From contig DAIDTV010000118.1 of the NCBI GenBank assembly GCA_027457005.1, positions 1-5,484 on the forward strand: a DNA stretch of 5,484 bases. The letters run 5' to 3'. How positions within the stretch are numbered: position 1 is the stretch's first letter; each line of letters starts with the position of its first letter. This DNA comes from Chloroflexota bacterium. Its GTDB lineage: Bacteria; Chloroflexota; Limnocylindria; Limnocylindrales; CSP1-4. The position numbers were made by a program, and so were the translations under genes. The notes beneath the pieces were generated by a model that searched no databases, had not been told where the DNA came from, and saw only the letters and a list, made by a program, of their open reading frames with translations. Below are positions 1 to 4,564 of the stretch, one piece after another.

Positions 1-1184
1 ACGTGCTGCCCCGGTCGCGCGGGGAGGGGAGGCTCGGGCCCGACCTGTATGCGCGCAAGCTCCACCACGTGCTGGGGAGCGACCTGACCCCCGGCGAACT
101 CATGGCCCGCGCCTCGCGCGATGCGGCAGTGGTGCGCGCCGAGATGGCCCGGCTCGCGCGCGAGCTGTGGCCGGCATGGATGGGTGCCGAGCCTCTGCCG
201 TCCGCCGACGGGAACGAGGCCCTTGCGGGCGCCGCTCCGGGGGAGGCCCCGGGCCCGGGCCACGACCCGGTCGTCCGGCGCGTCCTCGACGCGATCGCCC
301 GCGAACACCGGCGGCCCGACGAGCTGGTCGACTACTGCAGCCGGGAGATCGCACGGATCGAGCGCTTCATCCGGCGCAACCAGATGATCGGGCTGCCGCA
401 CGAGCATCTCGAGATCACCTGGACGCCTGCGTTCATGCGGGCCCTGGGCGGCGCATTCCTGGACCCGCCCGGCCCGCTGGAGCAGGGACAGCAGAGCCTG
501 TTCTGGATCACGCCGCCCGGGACCGACTGGCCGGAGGAGCGGGTGGAGTCGTACCTGCGCGAGGACAACGACCGGATGCTGCGCCTCCTGTGCATCCACG
601 AGGCCGTCCCGGGCCATTTCCTGCAGCTCGACTGGTCGAACCGGTGCCCCTCGCTGGTGCGATCGGTCTTCGGGTCGGGCGCGTTCGCCGAGGGCTGGGC
701 CGTCTACATCACGCAGTCGATGATGGACGTCGGCTACGGCCGCCGGGACCCCGCGCTGATGCTCACCCACTGGAAGTTCTACCTGCGATCGGTCGTCAAC
801 GTGCTGCTCGACGTGGGCATCCACGCCGGGTCGATGACCGAGGACGAGGCGATGCGGTTGATGGTCGAGACCGGCTTCCAGGAGGAGCAGGAGGCGCGCG
901 CCAAGTGGCTTCGTGCGTGCCTGACGTCGACCCAGCTGTCCACCTACTACGCCGGGTCCGTGGAGCTGTGGGACCTGGAGATCGAAGCGCGCCGCCGGTG
1001 GGCCGAGTCGCATGGCGGGCGGCGGGAGGACGTGCCGGAGCCCCGGGTCGTGGGCGGCTACGGCGATGTCGGGGACTTCGACTACCGGGGTCACCTCGAG
1101 GCGGTGGTCTCGCACGGATCGCCGCCGGTCCGCTGGCTCCGTCGCATCGTGCTCGGCGAGACGGCGGTGCGTGCCACCGCCTGA
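1..1184 (+). CDS. DUF885-family putative zinc metallopeptidase, C-terminal part (5' end outside window)
   Basis: The reading frame is open from the window edge to a TGA at 1182-1184, giving 393 residues counted from the codon at 3. The family is usually 500-600 residues, and the first residues seen (LGPDLYARKL around residue 11) resemble the interior of family members. The GTG at 3 is therefore probably internal, with the N-terminal third missing. The gluzincin-like signature HEAVPGH lies at residues 199-205 (bases 597-617). A downstream FAEGWA at 228-233 carries the conserved Glu230, a likely third metal ligand by analogy with HExxH...E peptidases. The C-terminal tail (TSTQLSTYYAGSVELWDLE, about 308-326) is also family-like. 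DUF885 proteins are thought to be metal-dependent peptidases, but substrates are poorly defined, so the enzymatic role is inferred. No membrane segment is visible in this part. The next gene starts 71 bases downstream with its own promoter, so an operon is not required. Confidence 0.88.
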   Translation, partial: VLPRSRGEGRLGPDLYARKLHHVLGSDLTPGELMARASRDAAVVRAEMARLARELWPAWMGAEPLPSADGNEALAGAAPGEAPGPGHDPVVRRVLDAIAREHRRPDELVDYCSREIARIERFIRRNQMIGLPHEHLEITWTPAFMRALGGAFLDPPGPLEQGQQSLFWITPPGTDWPEERVESYLREDNDRMLRLLCIHEAVPGHFLQLDWSNRCPSLVRSVFGSGAFAEGWAVYITQSMMDVGYGRRDPALMLTHWKFYLRSVVNVLLDVGIHAGSMTEDEAMRLMVETGFQEEQEARAKWLRACLTSTQLSTYYAGSVELWDLEIEARRRWAESHGGRREDVPEPRVVGGYGDVGDFDYRGHLEAVVSHGSPPVRWLRRIVLGETAVRATA

Positions 1185-1240
1185 CGGGTTGCCGGCGGCA
1201 GGTCCCGAGGTTTCCGGGCCCCGGTCACCCGTCCGGCTAC

Positions 1241-1255
1241 TGGTAGAGTGGCTCG
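1241..1255 (+). promoter_or_regulatory. Extended -10 promoter giving a probable leaderless mRNA for the GNAT gene
   Basis: TAGAGT at 1244-1249 fits the TAnnnT pattern of a -10 box. It is preceded by TGG at 1241-1243, which forms an extended -10 (TGnTAnnnT). Exactly six bases (1250-1255) separate it from the GTG at 1256, so transcription would begin at or next to the start codon. There is no Shine-Dalgarno sequence before that GTG, which fits leaderless translation. No convincing -35 hexamer lies at 16-18 bases spacing; the extended -10 may compensate. This is sequence inference only. Confidence 0.5.
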
Positions 1256-2158
1256 GTGGCAGGCTCGCTCCCCCCGATCGAACGGCCCGACACTGCGCGT
1301 CTCCGTTCGGCCGGAGCTCCCGGCGCGGACGCGGAGCCGGCGGCCCCCACGCGGGAGGAGCTGGAGCGGATCGAAGCCCAGCTGGTCGAGCTGGCCGCGT
1401 TGGCCGGCGCGACGACCCGCGACGACGCTGCCCTCGGCGCGTCGCTCGTGCGCTGGCCCGGCCGCGGTCCCGCCCTCAACCATGCGGAACGCGTCCGGTG
1501 GCCCACCGATGCGGCAGGCGTGCTCCGGCACCTGGAACGGCTCGCCGCAGAGCTGCGCCGTTCGGGCGATCACCCGGCCGTCACCGTGGCGCCCGGTCTG
1601 ACGGAGCCGTCCGACCTGGCCGAGCGCCTGTCCGGGCTCGGCTGGCACGCGGTGCTGCACCGGCTGATCCTCTGGACCCGGGTGGCCGCCGCCGTCCCCC
1701 ACCTGGACCCCCGGATGCGGATCGAGGCCGTCACCCGCCTCACGGCGCCGGCATACGAGGCCCTCGAGCGTGCCGTCTTCGGTCTCGAGGAATCGCTCGC
1801 GGAGGCGCGCCTGGCCGCGATCGAGCGCGCGCTCGCGGCCGGCAGGCTGCGTGCCTACGTCGCCCGCGTCGCGGATGAGCCGGTCGGGACCGCACGCCTC
1901 TGGACGTTCGGGGGGCTGGCCTGCCTCGACGGGGTGGGCGTCGTGCCACGGGCGCGGCGCCGTGGGTACGGGACGCTGATCACGACCATCGCGACCCGGG
2001 CCGCGCTCGCGACCGGGCACCGGCTGCTCTGGCTCGAGGTCGCTCGAGACAGCGCGGCTGCCCGCAGCATGTACGAGCAGCTCGGCTACCGTCCCGCGTT
2101 CGAGTGGGACCTCTGGGTCGAAGGCCAGGGCAGGCGCGGGAACCGGGAACGCGCCTGA
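1256..2158 (+). CDS. GNAT-family N-acetyltransferase with tandem (degenerate N-terminal) architecture
   Basis: This 300-residue protein starts at GTG 1256 and ends at TGA 2156-2158. The C-terminal half (about residues 153-290) is a standard GNAT domain that transfers acetyl from acetyl-CoA to an amine. Motif A is at about 225-240 (DGVGVVPRARRRGYGT), whose RRRGYG loop binds the CoA pyrophosphate. Motif B is at about 267-280 (AARSMYEQLGYRP), ending with the usual Tyr. The N-terminal half (about 35-147) has the GNAT-like end pattern LAERLSGLGWHAVLHRLILW but no CoA-binding loop, so it looks like a degenerate second GNAT fold, as in many two-domain members. Residues 1-35 are rich in Ala, Pro and Gly and probably disordered. 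At about 300 residues it is twice the single-domain length. The GTG start is favoured by the -10 box six bases upstream. The acceptor substrate cannot be read from sequence. Confidence 0.85.
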   Translation: MAGSLPPIERPDTARLRSAGAPGADAEPAAPTREELERIEAQLVELAALAGATTRDDAALGASLVRWPGRGPALNHAERVRWPTDAAGVLRHLERLAAELRRSGDHPAVTVAPGLTEPSDLAERLSGLGWHAVLHRLILWTRVAAAVPHLDPRMRIEAVTRLTAPAYEALERAVFGLEESLAEARLAAIERALAAGRLRAYVARVADEPVGTARLWTFGGLACLDGVGVVPRARRRGYGTLITTIATRAALATGHRLLWLEVARDSAAARSMYEQLGYRPAFEWDLWVEGQGRRGNRERA

Positions 2159-2178
2159 CACGGCGGAAGGGAGACGGC

Positions 2179-2194
2179 CGCCGGTCAGCCGGCG
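2179..2194 (+). terminator. Short GC hairpin after the GNAT gene, possible weak terminator
   Basis: CGCCGG (2179-2184), loop TCAG, then CCGGCG (2189-2194) form a perfect 6-bp stem 20 bases after the GNAT stop codon. No T-run follows, so it does not meet the standard for an intrinsic terminator. It could slow or end transcription before the kinase promoter, or be chance in such GC-rich DNA. Confidence 0.25.
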
Positions 2195-2234
2195 ACCCGG
2201 GCCCTTCGCCTCTGTCCGCCGCCACGGGGAGCGC

Positions 2235-2247
2235 TATGCTCGCCCCG
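2235..2247 (+). promoter_or_regulatory. -10 box for the kinase-like gene
   Basis: TATGCT (2235-2240) is a good TAnnnT -10 box in an otherwise GC-rich intergenic stretch. Six bases later, at 2247, lies a GTG, the same spacing as at the GNAT gene, so transcription should start at about 2246-2248. That gives the kinase-like gene a 5' leader of about 32 bases containing its ribosome binding site. No clear -35 element is visible. Confidence 0.45.
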
Positions 2248-2267
2248 TGGCGAGGGAAGCCGATCGT

Positions 2268-2275
2268 GGAGGTGA
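2268..2275 (+). promoter_or_regulatory. Strong Shine-Dalgarno fixing the kinase start
   Basis: GGAGGTGA at 2268-2275 is a perfect complement to the 16S rRNA 3' end. The GGAGG core ends six bases before the ATG at 2279. This is the best ribosome binding site in the window and selects 2279 over the out-of-frame GTG at 2247. Confidence 0.75.
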
Positions 2276-2278
2276 CCG

Positions 2279-3556
2279 ATGCCCGTCATCACGATCTCAC
2301 GGCAGTTCGGCGCCGGCGGGTCGAGCGTGGCCAGGCTGGTCGCGGACAGCCTGCACCTGGACATCGTCGACCAGTCCCTGATCGCCGAGGTCGCCCGGAA
2401 GGCCTCGCTCACGCCGGAGGACGTCGAGGCCGAGGACGAGCGCCCCTCGACCGTGCTCGACCGGCTGGCGCTTTCGTTCTCCCCGCTGGCCGCCGGGCTC
2501 GGCATGGCGTGGGAGCCTCCGTATCCGGATCCGGCCTACGACCCGCGCCGCGAGGTCCTGGAACTGACCCAGGAGGCGGTCCGGGAGGCGGCCCGTGCGG
2601 GGAACGTCGTGATCGTCGGGCGGGGCGGAGCCCACATCCTGCGCGAGGACCCCGGGGTGTTCCACGTGTTCCTGCACGCCGAGCCGGCGTTCCGGCAGCG
2701 GGTGGTGATGGAGCGCGAGGGGATCAGCGAGGCGCCGGCCGCGCGCCGCGTGCACGAGATGGACGCGAACCGCGCGGCGTACATCAAGCAGGTGTACGGA
2801 CGCGACTGGCTCGATGTGCGTCTCTACGACCTGGCGATCGATACCGGTTGGTTCGGTATTGAGAGCGCCGCCGACGTGATCCTCGTGGGGGTGGGTGAGC
2901 ACCAGGAGATCCAGCCGCCGGTCCCATGGGGGAATCCGCGCGTCGAGCTGCGGGAGGAGACGTTCGGGATCGGGGCCGGTGTCGACGAGGATCCGGCCGC
3001 CGGACGAGCCGGCAAGGAGAATGGCATCGCCCTGTCCGACATCGAGTATCGCGACGTGGAGCCGTCCGTCCGGGCGAGCGGCGGCGACCAGCGTCAGCGC
3101 CACTCGCAGCACGAGGTCGGGCAGCGGATCCAGTGCAACGTCGAGGTTCGGGCGCGTCAGGGTGAAGATCGGCCAGTGCCAGAGGTAGATGCCGTACGAG
3201 CGCTCGCCGATCCAGCGCAGCGGCTGCCGGTCGAGCACGTGCGTTCCGAGCCGGCCGCGCGCGTGCACCGCGGCCACGATCACGGCCGCCGTCGCCAGGT
3301 CGAGCACCACGAACCCACCCGGGTACAGGACCGGCTGGTACTCGTCGAGGAGCACGAAGCACAGGCCCATCACCAGCAGGCCGGCCACTCCCAGCAGATC
3401 CCGGGACGTGGGCGCGAAGGAGCGCGGACGGCGGGCCGGCACGGGCCGGAGCGGCTCCTCGGGCCAGGGCGGCAGGTCGCGCGGTCCGCGGGCGGCAACC
3501 GCCGCTCCTGCCGCTGCCGGCAGCTCGGCGGGCCCGCCGCCCCTGCCCGCCACTGA
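2279..3556 (+). CDS. Cytidylate-kinase-like protein; genuine part about 2279-2890, then runs on antisense without its own stop
   Basis: From ATG 2279 the frame is open for 425 residues to TGA 3554-3556, but only about the first 200 look like a real protein. MPVITISRQFGAGGSS (1-16) is the nucleotide-binding start of the cytidylate-kinase-like family (Cytidylate_kin2 type). It has GAGGSS where classical P-loops have a GKS/T lysine, as is usual in this family. NVVIVGRGGAHIL (109-121), the Arg-rich 140-165 segment and YIKQVYGRDWLDVRLYDLAID (168-188) are further family features. Known members end near 200-220 residues, shortly after a YDLxxNT...EAA segment. Here the match fades at about residues 190-205 (2846-2893). 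Everything after about 2890 is the reverse complement of a comEC fragment and of the acyltransferase gene, so the 220-residue tail is not expected to be native. The true 3' end is lost. By homology it would be a cytosolic nucleoside-monophosphate kinase relative; its real substrate is unknown. Confidence 0.7.
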   Translation: MPVITISRQFGAGGSSVARLVADSLHLDIVDQSLIAEVARKASLTPEDVEAEDERPSTVLDRLALSFSPLAAGLGMAWEPPYPDPAYDPRREVLELTQEAVREAARAGNVVIVGRGGAHILREDPGVFHVFLHAEPAFRQRVVMEREGISEAPAARRVHEMDANRAAYIKQVYGRDWLDVRLYDLAIDTGWFGIESAADVILVGVGEHQEIQPPVPWGNPRVELREETFGIGAGVDEDPAAGRAGKENGIALSDIEYRDVEPSVRASGGDQRQRHSQHEVGQRIQCNVEVRARQGEDRPVPEVDAVRALADPAQRLPVEHVRSEPAARVHRGHDHGRRRQVEHHEPTRVQDRLVLVEEHEAQAHHQQAGHSQQIPGRGREGARTAGRHGPERLLGPGRQVARSAGGNRRSCRCRQLGGPAAPARH

Positions 3557-4342
3557 CACGAGCACCTCCCGGACCGGTGTCCAGGCCAGTGCGAGGGCCG
3601 CCCCCAGGAGCAGCCCCGTGGCGTGCGTGTCGGTGCCGTAGTAGACCCGCGAGGGATCGACCCCCGGCTGGTAGAGCCACCCCATCAGCAGGGCCGATCC
3701 GATCGCCCCGGCCAGGCTGGCGACGAGCATGCCGCGCCGGCGTACGAGCAGCAGGCCGGCGGCCAGGACGAGCGGCCAGACCACGTAGAACTGCTCCTCG
3801 ACGGCGAGCGACCACAGGTGCAGCAGCGGGGACGGGCGCCCCATGGCCTCGAAGTACGACTGCTGCCGGACGATCAGGTACCAGTTCGTGATGTAGCCGA
3901 GGGCAGCGAGGGTGTCTCCGCGCAGCCGCGCGACCTCGTCCGGGGCAAGGACCACCGCGAGCGTGAGGGTGGCCGCGAGCACGAGGAACAGGGCGGGCAG
4001 CAGCCGCCTGGCGCGCCGCATCCAGAACGCCCGGAGCCGGATCCGGCCGAGCCGTTCGCGTTCGGCCAGCAGCAGCGTCGTGATCAGGAACCCGCTGATC
4101 ACGAAGAAGACGTCGACGCCGAGGAACCCGCCGGGCAGCCAGCCGAGGTCGGCGTGGTACACCACCACCGCCAGGACGGCGATCGCCCGCAGCCCGTCGA
4201 GCCCCGGAAGACGATCGCCGCGGGCGCTCTCGCGGATGGGTACGTGCTCGCCGGCGGGCGCGTGCTCGCCTGAGATGCCCTCCGCGACGGGGGCAGCCTC
4301 GGACGGCGTCGTGAGCGATCCAGCCACTTCCGCTGCCGCCAT
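2297..4342 (-). CDS. Acyltransferase-3 (OafA/YrhL-type) membrane protein, 3' end replaced by comEC fragment and antisense kinase sequence
   Basis: This multi-pass inner-membrane acyltransferase family O-acylates cell-surface sugars or polymers. The frame is open from ATG 4492 to TGA 2297-2299 (731 codons). I prefer ATG 4342 (codon 51): it leaves a short N-terminal linker, has a weak GAGGGG ten bases upstream, and avoids coding through the hairpins at 4430-4462. Counting from 4492, the domain spans about residues 94-472 (4213-3077). Landmarks are RLPGLDGLRAIAVL with the family Arg and His113 (R-x-H type), GFLGVDVFFVISGFLIT (122-138), FWMRRARRLLPAL (156-168), LLHLWSLAVEEQFYVVWP (223-240), GTDTHATGLLLGA (286-298) and WIGERSYGIYLWHWPIF (427-443). 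About ten hydrophobic helices are seen. A roughly 60-residue Pro/Arg/Ala-rich loop (about 305-365) interrupts them. The last helix (458-472) is cut and followed in frame by the comEC shard and then by antisense kinase sequence (2297-2860). No native stop or C-terminal SGNH domain is present. Function of this version is doubtful. Confidence 0.75.
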   Translation of the reverse strand: MAAAEVAGSLTTPSEAAPVAEGISGEHAPAGEHVPIRESARGDRLPGLDGLRAIAVLAVVVYHADLGWLPGGFLGVDVFFVISGFLITTLLLAERERLGRIRLRAFWMRRARRLLPALFLVLAATLTLAVVLAPDEVARLRGDTLAALGYITNWYLIVRQQSYFEAMGRPSPLLHLWSLAVEEQFYVVWPLVLAAGLLLVRRRGMLVASLAGAIGSALLMGWLYQPGVDPSRVYYGTDTHATGLLLGAALALAWTPVREVLVSVAGRGGGPAELPAAAGAAVAARGPRDLPPWPEEPLRPVPARRPRSFAPTSRDLLGVAGLLVMGLCFVLLDEYQPVLYPGGFVVLDLATAAVIVAAVHARGRLGTHVLDRQPLRWIGERSYGIYLWHWPIFTLTRPNLDVALDPLPDLVLRVALTLVAAARPDGRLHVAILDVGQGDAILLAGSSGGRILVDTGPDPERLLPQLDARIPPWDRRLDLLVLTHPHEDHVGGALNTEPTGIDRQVVETHIEPVASVHLLDVRRAVRVHLVHAARGRRLADPLALHHHPLPERRLGVQEHVEHPGVLAQDVGSAPPDDHDVPRTGRLPDRLLGQFQDLAARVVGRIRIRRLPRHAEPGGQRGERKRQPVEHGRGALVLGLDVLRRERGLPGDLGDQGLVDDVQVQAVRDQPGHARPAGAELP
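2841..2859. repeat. Small inverted repeat beside the kinase/comEC-fragment junction
   Basis: ATACCG (2841-2846), a 7-base spacer GTTGGTT, then CGGTAT (2854-2859) form a perfect 6-bp inverted repeat. It lies within about 30 bases of where kinase-like coding on the plus strand gives way to comEC-like coding on the minus strand. It is locally less GC-rich than its surroundings and lacks a T-run, so it is not a standard terminator. It may mark or have promoted the junction, or be chance. Confidence 0.4.
2861..3076 (-). pseudogene. comEC: ComEC metallo-beta-lactamase-domain fragment (about 72 residues)
   Basis: In the minus-strand frame shared with the acyltransferase, these bases encode RPDGRLHVAILDVGQGDAIL and onward to THPHEDHVGGAL. 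The order is LDVGQGDAILL, then ILVDTG, then the metal-binding HxHxDH (HPHEDH, bases 2876-2893). This is the characteristic opening of the C-terminal lactamase-like domain of the DNA-uptake channel protein ComEC/Rec2. The N-terminal OB-fold and multi-helix competence domain that should precede it are absent. The remaining roughly 150-200 residues of the lactamase fold, including later metal ligands, are also missing. It is therefore a shard cut at both ends and cannot be an active nuclease or channel. It has no start of its own and is read only as a continuation of the acyltransferase frame. Confidence 0.72.
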
Positions 4343-4429
4343 GTCCGCCCGGCCCCTCTGCGCGTCGTTGCCGACAATGATGACCCCTTCCGGGCCGCGC
4401 CTCCATTCCAGCGACGGGGCTGATTCGTG

Positions 4430-4462
4430 TCCCTTCGGGGAGGGCCGCGGCCTCCGCGGCCC
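4430..4462. repeat. Two adjoining hairpins in the divergent intergenic region
   Basis: TCCC-TTCG-GGGA (4430-4441) is a 4-bp stem closed by a TTCG tetraloop. It abuts GGGCCGCGG (4442-4450), loop CCT, CCGCGGCCC (4454-4462), a perfect 9-bp stem. They sit between the preferred acyltransferase start (4342) and the proline iminopeptidase start (4565). Neither is followed by a T-run on either strand. They may be a structured leader, a protein-binding palindrome or a transcription barrier between divergent genes. They argue mildly against coding by the upstream extension of the acyltransferase to 4492. Confidence 0.5.
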
Positions 4463-4493
4463 CATCGGCGAGACGGCCGGCCCCGCCACCATC

Positions 4494-4499
4494 TACGAT
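4494..4499 (+). promoter_or_regulatory. Candidate -10 box for the proline iminopeptidase gene
   Basis: TACGAT matches TAnnAT and is the best -10-like hexamer between the divergent genes. It would place the transcription start at about 4506 and give a leader of about 60 bases ending in the ribosome binding site. No good -35 is present, so this is tentative. Confidence 0.3.
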
Positions 4500-4555
4500 C
4501 GGCGACGCGGCGACCGGCGGCCGGCGGATCGCACGGCCCGAGCCTCGTCCACCGC

Positions 4556-4560
4556 GGAGG
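4556..4560 (+). promoter_or_regulatory. Shine-Dalgarno choosing GTG 4565 for the iminopeptidase
   Basis: GGAGG at 4556-4560 lies four bases before GTG 4565. An ATG at 4563 overlaps this GTG but is in another frame that gives no recognisable protein. The GTG frame gives the expected family N-terminus (HELYPPLEP). Confidence 0.6.
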
Positions 4561-4564
4561 CGAT

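Noticed and set aside
167..1246. 359-codon plus-strand frame within the DUF885 gene
   Set aside because: It is offset from the frame carrying HEAVPGH and FAEGWA and shows Arg/Gly/Ala/Pro-rich shadow composition.
1091..2161. 356-codon minus-strand frame opposite the GNAT gene
   Set aside because: It is a mirror of GNAT codons in GC-rich DNA, rich in Arg/Gly/Ala/Pro with no recognisable motif, while the plus strand carries clear GNAT motifs.
2841..2859. Intrinsic terminator between the convergent genes
   Set aside because: The stem is only 6 bp with a 7-base loop and no T-run on either strand, and both frames read straight through it.
2297..3076. A new bifunctional acyltransferase-metallo-beta-lactamase enzyme
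   Set aside because: The lactamase part stops just after HxHxDH and lacks the rest of the fold and later metal ligands; what follows is antisense of a recognisable kinase gene. A broken chimera explains it better.
4343..4492. Acyltransferase N-terminal extension from ATG 4492
   Set aside because: It has no ribosome binding site before 4492, would add a Pro/Arg-rich segment without homology and covers two hairpins. It is kept only as an alternative start because the frame is open and GC3-rich.
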